A DNA stretch of 12,988 nucleotides from CAZDEK01 sp964504625 (GCA_964504625.1 CAZDEK010000018.1:1-12988), one strand, 5' to 3'. Numbered from the stretch's first letter, positions 4,790-11,392 are shown. The notes: generated from the letters alone by a model not told the origin. Made by a program: numbers and translations.

Positions 4790-5677
4790 ATGGGCGCGAC
4801 TCCGAAACGTAAACCCAGCACTAACGCACAACAAATGCTGTCCACGACACGACGCTTTCGAGCCCCTGTCATGCTGGTGGTGGCTGGCCTCTTTGTCACC
4901 ATCGGTTCAATCTTGATCTATGGGTCGCTCGCTAGCTCTACACCAGTCGTCAATACGAACGCTGAATTTTGGCGCGGTCGCATCGCCGGCTGCGAATCAG
5001 GTGCTGGCCCGAATAGCCAGCCTCGTTACACCGCCTCAAACGGAGCCGGTAATTATGGAGCTTATCAATTCGATAAGCGCACCTGGGCGGGAGCTGTTGG
5101 CTCAGAGCTAGCGGCAAAGTATCCCTTACCAAGCGACGCACCACCCGACGTACAGGATCAGGCCTTTTATAATACCTTCGCACGCCGTGGCAGTCAGCCC
5201 TGGAATGCTAGCTACCGCTGCTGGCGTACTCCAGAACTGGCAGCCCGACCAATTGCTGCTTTGCCACTCACGCTGCCTAAGCTAGGCTCATCGCAGCCGT
5301 CGGCGCCACCACCCCCGCCTAAGAATGCCTACAACATCAAAGTCCGCGGTCGTGTTTACGTCGATGGTAAACTGACGGCGAATGTAAAACTCATCACTTG
5401 CGTAGACGGAGTGACAACCCAGACAGGCTCCGGCGGTGTGTATAGCTTTGAACTACCGTATGGTCAACTCTATTGTGCGCGTGTCATCGAAGGTCTCCCG
5501 GCTGGTGCTCGCTTGAGTAAAACAAATAATAATCCTGAACGACAATCCGAGAAATCATATGAGCAACAGGTCGCAGGTAAAAACTATTACAAAAATCTCT
5601 GGCAATTTTTCACCCCCTACTACACCTGGGACCGAGCGAGCGACGAAGACGTCGACTTTTGGTTCGTCACGCAATAA
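4790..5677 (+). CDS. Membrane-anchored Rpf-like transglycosylase with C-terminal Ig-like domain (295 aa)
   Basis: A predicted peptidoglycan lytic enzyme outside the cytoplasmic membrane. The basic N-terminus is followed by one membrane anchor (about residues 26-47). Residues about 58-150 form a transglycosylase-like/Rpf domain: WRGRIAGCESG places Cys68 and the catalytic Glu69, and GNYGAYQFDKRTW matches the Y-G-x-Q-F-x-x-x-T-W core of resuscitation-promoting factors; Cys144 could pair with Cys68 as in that family. A Pro-rich linker (about 169-177) leads to a beta-rich domain (about 182-250) with RGRVYVDGKLTANVKLITC and a GVYSFELPYG strand pair typical of carboxypeptidase-regulatory-like or CNA-B folds, perhaps a wall or partner-binding module. 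It has its own leaderless-type promoter; no clear terminator follows and the next gene has its own promoter. In an epibiont it might act on its own wall or that of an actinobacterial host (inference). Confidence 0.82.
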   Translation: MGATPKRKPSTNAQQMLSTTRRFRAPVMLVVAGLFVTIGSILIYGSLASSTPVVNTNAEFWRGRIAGCESGAGPNSQPRYTASNGAGNYGAYQFDKRTWAGAVGSELAAKYPLPSDAPPDVQDQAFYNTFARRGSQPWNASYRCWRTPELAARPIAALPLTLPKLGSSQPSAPPPPPKNAYNIKVRGRVYVDGKLTANVKLITCVDGVTTQTGSGGVYSFELPYGQLYCARVIEGLPAGARLSKTNNNPERQSEKSYEQQVAGKNYYKNLWQFFTPYYTWDRASDEDVDFWFVTQ

Positions 5678-5701
5678 GTGTGAGAGGTATCTAGCGCATC
5701 C

Positions 5702-5730
5702 TTGAAATAAGCTACGCTTGATCGTATAAT
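5702..5730 (+). promoter_or_regulatory. Near-consensus promoter for the GT-C gene
   Basis: TTGAAA at 5702-5707, a 17-bp spacer and a perfect TATAAT at 5725-5730. The predicted start near 5737 leaves a leader of about 33 nt before the ATG at 5770. This is the best sigma70 promoter in the window. Confidence 0.85.
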
Positions 5731-5769
5731 TGCGTTTTCCATTCTTGGTGTACCTGAAAAGAGTGATGC

Positions 5770-7065
5770 ATGCTGGCAAATTTGCAGCGCACAGATCTCC
5801 GCCATAATTCCTACCTCCGTTGGCTCGGCAGCATTTGTCTTGTTGCGATTGGATTGCGACTAGTCTGGATAGGACTCGTCGCACACATCCCCATCGCACC
5901 CAATGATGCCACTGATCAAGCCAGCATCTATGCCATGGGTGAAAAAATCAGCCGAGGTCAGGGGCTCGATAACTGGTACTACCCGCCCCTCTACCCACTG
6001 CTGTTAGGCATCTGGCTGTTGATCAGGCGAGCCCTGATGCTGAGTTTCATCCCAGTCCGCGTTTTCATGGGTGTAATACATATTGGCATCACTGTTGGTG
6101 TCATAGTTGCCACAGCCGAGCTTGGCCGCCGGCGTTTTTCACACCGAGTCGGGCTATTAGCTGCGGGGCTTCTGGCGGTTTGGCCAAACTCAGTCATTGG
6201 TGTTGGGGTACTTATGACCGAGCAGCTGGCGACACCGCTTTTCATGCTTGGTGTTGTCATTGTGCTGTGGAGTCGTAGCTATTCATCGCGTCGGCTTGGA
6301 TTTGCTGGCCTCATCTTTGGTCTAGCGATTCTTGCTCGCCCGGCCCTGACCCCGATCATCATTGCAGTCCCGATTCTGCTGCTGACTCAGCGCCGTAATG
6401 CTCGCCATCTCGGTCGCTGTTTGGCGTATTTCCTGGTGGCAATGCTGTGCGTGCTCCTCCCTTGGCTCAGCTATACATATGCACAAACCGGTGAGATAAC
6501 GCTCGGTACAGCCGGTGGTTTTAATCTTTGCCTCGGCAACAATGACACCGGATATGTGTCGTGGTCGCAGGAGTCAGTTACTCGTTATTGTCCAAATCCG
6601 CAAAACCCTCAAGATGATAGAGCGCTATATCGGTCAGCCGCCCGTTGGATGCTTGAGCACCCTTGGCAGCAACCAGTTCGCATCATGAAGCGAGCCTTTG
6701 ATTTGTCATTTGGGGATTTCAGCAACGCCGATCTTTACCCGACTGCTGATCAATGGCAGGTCAGGGGTATGCCTCAGATGGTATTCTTCATCACCGCTCT
6801 CGCGTGGTGGACCGCTATGCTAATCTGGGCTATCGCCGGACTCGTGCGCCTCAATGATCGAATCCTGAAGTGGGCGGTCGTCATCTTGAGCTCCTCAGCG
6901 ATCGCCATTCCACTCGTATCAGTAGCGACGAATCGCTACCATGACATACTTATACCTGTCATGGCACTCCTGGTCGCCTCAGGTTCATTACGAGCCGGAA
7001 CGCGGCGTGAACGAGCGCTGAAGCGCTTTTCTACGACTCGTCTGACCCTTGCGATCAGTGGCTAA
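5770..7065 (+). CDS. GT-C family membrane glycosyltransferase, PMT/ArnT-like (431 aa)
   Basis: This is an integral membrane protein with about ten hydrophobic segments, beginning at residues about 17-39. After the first span, the extracytoplasmic loop PNDATDQASIYAMGEKI holds acidic residues in the position where GT-C enzymes place the catalytic Asp, followed by the WYYPPLYPLLLGIW motif typical of the GT39/PMT_2 (dolichol- or polyprenyl-phosphate sugar transferase) families. A soluble loop (about 244-300) contains LCLGNNDTGY and other polar residues, and the C-terminus is basic and cytoplasmic. It probably transfers a sugar from a polyprenyl-phosphate carrier to a surface glycan, lipid or protein; donor and acceptor cannot be read. 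The ATG at 5770 has AAAAGAG about 9 nt upstream; an out-of-frame ATG sits 4 nt before it. Transcribed alone from a strong promoter and ended by the terminator at 7070. Confidence 0.82.
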   Translation: MLANLQRTDLRHNSYLRWLGSICLVAIGLRLVWIGLVAHIPIAPNDATDQASIYAMGEKISRGQGLDNWYYPPLYPLLLGIWLLIRRALMLSFIPVRVFMGVIHIGITVGVIVATAELGRRRFSHRVGLLAAGLLAVWPNSVIGVGVLMTEQLATPLFMLGVVIVLWSRSYSSRRLGFAGLIFGLAILARPALTPIIIAVPILLLTQRRNARHLGRCLAYFLVAMLCVLLPWLSYTYAQTGEITLGTAGGFNLCLGNNDTGYVSWSQESVTRYCPNPQNPQDDRALYRSAARWMLEHPWQQPVRIMKRAFDLSFGDFSNADLYPTADQWQVRGMPQMVFFITALAWWTAMLIWAIAGLVRLNDRILKWAVVILSSSAIAIPLVSVATNRYHDILIPVMALLVASGSLRAGTRRERALKRFSTTRLTLAISG

Positions 7066-7069
7066 GTAA

Positions 7070-7103
7070 ACCCCGTCGACTCAATGTCGGCGGGGTCTTT
7101 CTC
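7070..7103 (+). terminator. Terminator after the GT-C gene
   Basis: An 11-bp stem (ACCCCGTCGAC with GTCGGCGGGGT, one G-U pair, loop TCAAT) is followed by CTTTCTC, 5 nt after the stop codon. On the minus strand it is followed by TTTACTT, so it may also stop opposing transcripts. Confidence 0.85.
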
Positions 7104-7106
7104 TAC

Positions 7107-7126
7107 AAAAAACGCCCTCTGGGGCG
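7107..7126 (-). terminator. Second minus-strand terminator beyond tRNA-Leu(CAG)
   Basis: On the minus strand CGCCC (7126-7122), loop CAGA, GGGCG (7117-7113) is followed by TTTTTT (7112-7107). This is a clean intrinsic terminator placed after the displaced tRNA-Leu 3' fragment at 7135-7153, as if it once ended that tRNA's transcript. Confidence 0.8.
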
Positions 7127-7134
7127 CGTATTTG

Positions 7135-7153
7135 TTGGTGCGGATGAGAGGAC
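7135..7153 (-). repeat. 19-bp copy of the tRNA-Leu(CAG) 3' end
   Basis: TTGGTGCGGATGAGAGGAC occurs here and, identically, at 7295-7313, where it is the T-loop/acceptor/CCA end of tRNA-Leu(CAG). The copies are 160 bp apart in direct orientation. No cloverleaf can be built on this copy. The arrangement resembles the displaced tRNA 3' fragment left when an element integrates at a tRNA gene, but could also be a partial duplication. The intervening 140 bp hold a terminator and a GGAGTCG/CGACTCC hairpin (about 7187-7213) but no gene. Confidence 0.7.
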
Positions 7154-7265
7154 GGCGGGCTACGCCCTTCTCCCTGTGGTGCTCGTGGAGTCGTTCAGCA
7201 AGCTGCCGACTCCTCTGCGCTCCTCGTTCGCCGAACCTTGGGTTTCGAGCCCAAACCATACCAAT

Positions 7266-7288
7266 AAAAAAGTACCCTATCAGGCACT
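7266..7288 (-). terminator. Terminator of tRNA-Leu(CAG)
   Basis: The minus strand folds AGTGCC against GGGTACT with a short loop (7288-7271) and runs into a T-run at 7271-7266. It begins 7 nt after the tRNA CCA and is homologous to the trailer of tRNA-Leu(GAG), including an outer, slightly degraded inverted copy of the tRNA 3' end (ATTGGTATGG). Confidence 0.8.
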
Positions 7289-7295
7289 CTTTCAT

Positions 7296-7382
7296 TGGTG
7301 CGGATGAGAGGACTCGAACCTCCACGGGGTTGCCCCCACTAGCACCTGAAGCTAGCGTGTATACCAATTTCACCACATCCGC
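7296..7382 (-). tRNA. tRNA-Leu (anticodon CAG)
   Basis: Acceptor GCGGATG (7382-7376) pairs with CATCCGC (7306-7300), then discriminator A and encoded CCA (7298-7296). D arm GTGAAATTGGTATACAC; anticodon stem CTAGC/GCTAG around TTCAGGT with anticodon CAG; a strong variable arm (GGGGGCAACCCC); T loop TTCGAGT. Its 5' end is 3 nt after the TAA of the substrate-binding protein gene, so it is probably cut from that mRNA or has a promoter inside that gene. Confidence 0.96.
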
Positions 7383-7385
7383 AGG

Positions 7386-9113
7386 TTATGATTGTTTCTT
7401 AGGTACTACCGTTTCATGCACCGCCCAGTCCTGGATATTCCGAAAACGATCACTGGGAGTAACGAGTCCCTTAGCACTGAGACCCGTCAATTCAACGGTA
7501 TGAGCATACAGGTATGTCGGTGAATAAAGCAAGACTGCAGGCACATCCTCACTCCAGACTTTCACAAACTCAGCGTATTTAGTGGCCCGAAAGTTTGCGT
7601 CTCTGCCAATGCGAGCTTGCTCAAGCAATTGATCAGCCGTCGAACTCTTGTAGACCGAAATATTTAATCCTGGATCGGCCGCCTGACTCGAGTGCCAGAA
7701 CCCATACATATCACTATCAGCCCCGATATCCTGGCCGTACAACAATACGTCATATTCCCGAGGGCGGATATAATTCTGCTGCAAACTATAGGAATCAACC
7801 GACACCACCTCCACCGGAACTCCCGCTGCACGCCAAGCCTCGGACACCCGTTTGGCAACCTCAGGGTATTCTCCACTATTACTCGTCACAAGCCGTAGTG
7901 GCTTAGCAAACTTACCGTCCAAGACTGATTTCGCAGCAGTGGGATCATACTGCACACGTCGAGCCGCCGGATTAAAGCCAAGATAACCGGCCGGAATCGG
8001 GTACTGGGCTACATTTGCCTCATCCTTCAAGACATCATGCACCAAAGCCTTACGATCAATCGCCTCAGCTAAAGCGATGCGGATATTCTTATCAGCAGCG
8101 AGTTGTGGTTGGCTCATATTAAAGTACACGCCCACGTAAGCTGGCAAACGATAGCGTTCTAATTTCAACCCTTCAAAACTCTTGACCTGCTCTATTTCCG
8201 ACGGCTCCACCCTAGCCATGCCATCAAGTCGACGTTTAGCATAGGCATCAAGCAGGTCAGGACTGGCATCATATTGGATGAGTTGTACTTCATCCAATTT
8301 GGGTGCGCCGCCATAATACTCGTTGTAGCGACGCAGCGTGATTTTGTCACTATTTACATCGAGATTATCGAGGATAAACGGCCCGCTTCCGATTGGACGC
8401 TGATTAAATTCATCGAGGCGCAATAGATTTGGCTGCACATCCTGCAGAGCATGCTGCGGCAAAATCCCCACCTGCGCCAACTGAGCCCAAAAACCACTGT
8501 AGCTAGTTGGTAGTGTAAACACGACTGTGCGATCATCCGGAGCTGTGATCACCACCTTGTCCCAATTCCCCGCCAAGGTCGAGCGAGTATCGGGGTTTTG
8601 AATCAGCTTAAAGGTGAAAGCTACATCTTGGGCAGAAAGCTTAACCCCATCATGCCAATAGGCAGTATCACGTAACTTTAAGGTGTATGTTTTCTTATCC
8701 GCTGACACCGTCCAATCAGTTGCGAGATCGGGCTGAATCGACTGCCCATCAGATGTTCGGATCAGCTTCGAATAGACCAATTCAGCTACATCACTCGTGG
8801 CCGAATTCTCAATATAGAGAGGATTCACCAACCGCACCCGACCAATGATACCTTCGTGATAGACACCTCCACTGGCTGGCTTTGCGATCAGCCATTGCTG
8901 GTTGAGTCGCGTGAAGCCTCGCTGCATACCGACTACACTGATAAGGACTATCAGCATCCAAGCTGCAAACTGCCAGCGCATTAACCCCAGCTTTCGCCAA
9001 GCTCCATAGACGTGCCGATTAACGTAGTTCGCCAGCCAGACCCTTCCCGACTTAGCACCCGCCGCCGCTTGGCGACGTGCATGATTCCATCGAAATGAGA
9101 GGTATGAGGCCAT
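7386..9113 (-). CDS. Membrane-anchored family 5 substrate-binding protein (OppA/DppA-like, 575 aa)
   Basis: A peptide/nickel-type extracellular solute-binding protein held in the membrane. Residues 1-45 are basic and probably cytoplasmic; one membrane segment follows at about 46-64, with no lipobox Cys, so the anchor is a signal-anchor helix rather than a lipid. The mature part carries family hallmarks: LVNPLYIEN and ELVYSKLIR near the start, LRDTAYWHDGVKLSAQDVAFTFKLI (a 25-residue region at about 146-170), IGSGPFIL, and the RIALAEAIDRKALVHDVL helix. The ATG at 9113 has GGAG 6 nt upstream. It starts 16 nt after secG ends, as the last protein gene of that cluster. No permease or ATPase gene lies nearby, so its transporter partner must be elsewhere or its role may differ from uptake. 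Confidence 0.88.
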   Translation of the reverse strand: MASYLSFRWNHARRQAAAGAKSGRVWLANYVNRHVYGAWRKLGLMRWQFAAWMLIVLISVVGMQRGFTRLNQQWLIAKPASGGVYHEGIIGRVRLVNPLYIENSATSDVAELVYSKLIRTSDGQSIQPDLATDWTVSADKKTYTLKLRDTAYWHDGVKLSAQDVAFTFKLIQNPDTRSTLAGNWDKVVITAPDDRTVVFTLPTSYSGFWAQLAQVGILPQHALQDVQPNLLRLDEFNQRPIGSGPFILDNLDVNSDKITLRRYNEYYGGAPKLDEVQLIQYDASPDLLDAYAKRRLDGMARVEPSEIEQVKSFEGLKLERYRLPAYVGVYFNMSQPQLAADKNIRIALAEAIDRKALVHDVLKDEANVAQYPIPAGYLGFNPAARRVQYDPTAAKSVLDGKFAKPLRLVTSNSGEYPEVAKRVSEAWRAAGVPVEVVSVDSYSLQQNYIRPREYDVLLYGQDIGADSDMYGFWHSSQAADPGLNISVYKSSTADQLLEQARIGRDANFRATKYAEFVKVWSEDVPAVLLYSPTYLYAHTVELTGLSAKGLVTPSDRFRNIQDWAVHETVVPKKQS

Positions 9114-9129
9114 AATCAGCTCCGAAGAC

Positions 9130-9357
9130 TTACGAGAAAAGAATCCGTGCCAACACGCTCACGACCAGAACGGTCGCCAAGATGATTGTGAATCCAAACA
9201 GACCACGTTCCAAACCACGTTTCGAGCGATAAGCATTACTGGCTCCGCCACTTGCACCAAAGGCGTCACCCAGGCCGCTACCCTGGTTCTGTAAGAGCAC
9301 GACGATGATCAGCAGTACCGAGCTGATAGCGATGATGATATTCAAGATAGGTGTCAT
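9130..9357 (-). CDS. secG: Protein translocase subunit SecG (75 aa)
   Basis: SecG is the small auxiliary subunit of the SecYEG channel in the cytoplasmic membrane. The sequence has two hydrophobic segments (about residues 3-22 and 54-74) joined by the diagnostic VLLQNQGSGLGDAFGASG stretch, then a basic loop (YRSKRGLERG). Its length fits the family. I chose the ATG at 9357, which has GGAGG 8 nt upstream; a longer reading to 9411 lacks support. The ATG overlaps the TGA of the upstream gene as ATGA, so the two are likely translationally coupled. Confidence 0.93.
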   Translation of the reverse strand: MTPILNIIIAISSVLLIIVVLLQNQGSGLGDAFGASGGASNAYRSKRGLERGLFGFTIILATVLVVSVLARILFS

Positions 9358-9719
9358 GAGGTAGTCCTCCGATTCTCGAGTAGACCCGTAAAGAGATAGT
9401 TTACTAACCAAATAATAATAACAGTTCCAATTGCTGCCGACAGCTTATTAACCTGAAATGCTGGATAAAAAAAGCTGGTCAGGTACAGCATCGCCGCATT
9501 CACAAAGAGCATAAAAATGCCGAGAGTAACGAGAATTGCCGGTAAGCTCAGGAGTACGACCAAGGGACGAATCAAAGCGTTCACTACGCCAAAAATCAAT
9601 GCGGCAATCACTAAGACCCCTATCCGCTCATCATAGCTGATACGGCCAGCGAAGATCTGAGCCGAAACCCATAACCCCACAAAATTCACTAACCACGCAA
9701 ACAAAATACGCCGAAGCAT
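9354..9719 (-). CDS. YvlD / phage-holin-4 family membrane protein (121 aa)
   Basis: Four hydrophobic segments at about residues 5-22, 32-50, 54-80 and 92-112. The central run, with VNALIRPLVVLLSLPAILV and TLGIFMLFVNAAMLYLTS close together, is the hallmark of the YvlD / 'Mycobacterium 4TM phage holin' family, which is chromosomal in most bacteria and of unknown function despite its name. Start at 9719 is preceded by no good ribosome binding site but by a perfect extended -10 9 nt upstream, suggesting a leaderless transcript. Overlaps secG by 4 nt. This promoter would drive this gene, secG, the substrate-binding protein and possibly tRNA-Leu(CAG). Confidence 0.85.
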   Translation of the reverse strand: MLRRILFAWLVNFVGLWVSAQIFAGRISYDERIGVLVIAALIFGVVNALIRPLVVLLSLPAILVTLGIFMLFVNAAMLYLTSFFYPAFQVNKLSAAIGTVIIIWLVNYLFTGLLENRRTTS

Positions 9720-9728
9720 AACCCAGCA

Positions 9729-9737
9729 ATTATAGCA
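9729..9737 (-). promoter_or_regulatory. Consensus extended -10 promoter, probably leaderless
   Basis: The minus strand reads TGCTATAAT, a perfect extended -10 box. It lies between the stop of the 50-aa gene (9749) and the ATG at 9719, with 9 nt between hexamer and ATG, which puts the start site about 3 nt before the start codon. No -35 match is seen at 17 bp. An AGGAG just upstream is followed by ATG CTA TAA, a two-codon frame probably without meaning. Confidence 0.7.
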
Positions 9738-9748
9738 TATTACTCCTA

Positions 9749-9901
9749 TCAGCGCGGCTTTTTCTTGGTTTGTCCAGACAGTCGCGCAAGGGTGAAGACA
9801 CTCTTTCCTGAGACGCGCATACGTTGCCTTGATCGAGCCTTACGATCTCGGGCCTCGGCTTTGACGAGTGCCTTCTGAAACATGGATTTCTTGCGAGCCA
9901 T
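9749..9901 (-). CDS. Very basic small protein (50 aa)
   Basis: The protein opens MARKKSMFQKALVKAEARD and ends GQTKKKPR; 18 of its 50 residues are Lys or Arg with only two acidic residues, so it probably binds nucleic acid or ribosomes. A family is not recognised. The ATG at 9901 follows the TAG stop of uvrC with no gap, and AAGGAA inside the end of uvrC lies 9 nt upstream, so it is likely read from the uvrC mRNA by coupling. Stop is TGA at 9749. Frame closure, perfect adjacency and composition support a real gene, although its small size leaves doubt. Confidence 0.7.
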   Translation of the reverse strand: MARKKSMFQKALVKAEARDRKARSRQRMRVSGKSVFTLARLSGQTKKKPR

Positions 9902-11356
9902 CTAGATATATTCCTTCAGTACCTTGGCTTTGGCAGCTCCTATGACTTGGGCTATTTCTCGTTGGCTTGCCTGCTTAACCCCAGCCACACTGCCGAAACT
10001 GCGAATCAGCTTTTTGCGTGTTATAGGCCCAATTCCTGGCACGGTATCGAGCACACTGTGGCGTACACGCGCATCGCGCACGGTAGTGTGATAGCTCACG
10101 GCAAAACGATGCGCCTCATCACGCATGCGCTGCAAAAGCTGCAAGACTTTGCTGGTGCGTGGCAGATGAATCATCCGAAATTCACCATCGATGGTTTCTT
10201 CTGCTCGACTCTGTCGTCGGCTTGGTGCATCACCCAGCCGCTGCACAATCTGTTCATGTCGCTTAGCCAACCCAACCACTGGTATTTTCACACCCAGTTC
10301 GTCAAGCACCTCACTAGCGGCCGCCAGTTGACCCTTGCCGCCATCAATAATGATCAGATCAGGTGCCGGCCAATCCTCATGTCGACCAGAAAAGCGCCGT
10401 CGCATCGTCTCTGCCATCATCGCAAAATCATTCGGCCCCTTAGAGCGCATCTTAAACTTCCGATACTCGGCTTGATTTGGCACGCCATTCGTAAACACCA
10501 CCATACTGGACACAGCATCTCCACCCTGAAAATTTGAGATGTCATAACACTCAAGTCGACGTGGTAAGCTATCGAGACCGAGCCGCTCTGCCAGACCGGA
10601 TAATGCTTGATCCATCGTGACATCAAAGGCTTCTTGATTACCGAAGATCACCTTACGTGATAGTGATCGCAGAGCCAAATATTGATCTCGCAGCTTGGCG
10701 GCCGCTTCAAAATCCTTCTTGCGCGCCGCGCGATCCATATCTCGCTCGAGCTCACGCACTAGCTTCTGTCCTTTACCTTCGAATACCATGATCAACCGAC
10801 GGATATTCGTCCGATAATCCGCCTTTGCAATGCCTGGATGTGGCGCTACGCCTATCTGGTGCTCTAAGGCTGAGCTAGCAACCATACGCGAACTCGAAAA
10901 ATATGGAAATATCCGCCGCAAATATCTCAGTGCTTCGCGAACCATACCGGCCGACATAAAGGGACCAAAATATCGCGCCTTATCATCGGCTGGTCGCCGC
11001 ACGACACCAACTTTCGGGAAATCCTCCTGCAAGGTGATCTTCACGTAAACAAAGTTCTTATCGTCCTTGTCGCGAACATTATAGATTGGCTTGTAGCGCT
11101 TGATGAGTTCGGCTTCGAGAAAGAGTGCTTCGACTTCAGAGTCACACACAATCCAGTCAATCTCAGCAATATTGCGTACCAGAATCGGTGTCTTAATATC
11201 AGGATGGTTCTTTGTGAAATACGACCGCACCCGTCGCTTGAGTATCGAAGCCTTACCAACATAGATAATATGCCCAGCACCATCCTTGTACAAATAAACG
11301 CCCGGATCGGCCGGGAGTTCTGCGAGACGTTCTTTGAGATGGCTTGGCGCTGGCAT
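9902..11356 (-). CDS. uvrC: UvrABC system protein C, without Fe-S cysteines (484 aa)
   Basis: The dual-incision nuclease of nucleotide excision repair. The N-terminal GIY-YIG domain (about residues 15-95) has GVYLYK, IIYVGKA, an Arg at about 41-44 and EVEALFLEAELIKRYKP. A UVR helix pair (about 197-232) binds UvrB. The RNase H-like domain has Asp272 (CYDISNFQG), Asp338 (LIIIDGGKGQL) and His416 (RDEAHRFAV), and the C-terminus has a helix-hairpin-helix (VPGIGPITRKKL). At 484 residues it is shorter than the usual 600 or so. The stretch after GPFMSAGMVREAL (about 151-176) normally carries four Cys of a [4Fe-4S] cluster; here the positions read SSS, ALEHQI and GVAPHPG with no Cys. ATG at 11356 lacks a clear ribosome binding site. 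It heads a run with the 50-aa basic gene. Confidence 0.95.
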   Translation of the reverse strand: MPAPSHLKERLAELPADPGVYLYKDGAGHIIYVGKASILKRRVRSYFTKNHPDIKTPILVRNIAEIDWIVCDSEVEALFLEAELIKRYKPIYNVRDKDDKNFVYVKITLQEDFPKVGVVRRPADDKARYFGPFMSAGMVREALRYLRRIFPYFSSSRMVASSALEHQIGVAPHPGIAKADYRTNIRRLIMVFEGKGQKLVRELERDMDRAARKKDFEAAAKLRDQYLALRSLSRKVIFGNQEAFDVTMDQALSGLAERLGLDSLPRRLECYDISNFQGGDAVSSMVVFTNGVPNQAEYRKFKMRSKGPNDFAMMAETMRRRFSGRHEDWPAPDLIIIDGGKGQLAAASEVLDELGVKIPVVGLAKRHEQIVQRLGDAPSRRQSRAEETIDGEFRMIHLPRTSKVLQLLQRMRDEAHRFAVSYHTTVRDARVRHSVLDTVPGIGPITRKKLIRSFGSVAGVKQASQREIAQVIGAAKAKVLKEYI

Positions 11357-11374
11357 ATATGTAATGTTTTTGCT

Positions 11375-11383
11375 TGCTAAAAT
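11375..11383 (+). promoter_or_regulatory. Extended -10 promoter for the 97-aa gene
   Basis: TGCTAAAAT is a TG-N extended -10 (TAAAAT). Transcription would begin near 11390, giving a leader of about 55 nt that contains the strong ribosome binding site AAAGGAGGT at 11430-11438. It is back to back with the uvrC promoter. Confidence 0.5.
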
Positions 11384-11392
11384 TAGAGTTTC

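Noticed and set aside
7062..7503. Two long frames on opposite strands around tRNA-Leu(CAG)
   Set aside because: Both are translations of the tRNA and its flanks (the peptides RTRTSTGLPPLAPEAS and MVKLVYTLASGASGG are familiar tRNA-Leu artefacts) and contain several terminators.
9354..9719. Prophage evidence from a 'phage holin' family protein
   Set aside because: This family (YvlD-like) is mostly chromosomal, and no other phage genes accompany it; the gene is coupled to secG.
9947..10537. 196-codon plus-strand frame opposite uvrC
   Set aside because: uvrC is certain on the minus strand; this frame shows no motifs and no start signals.
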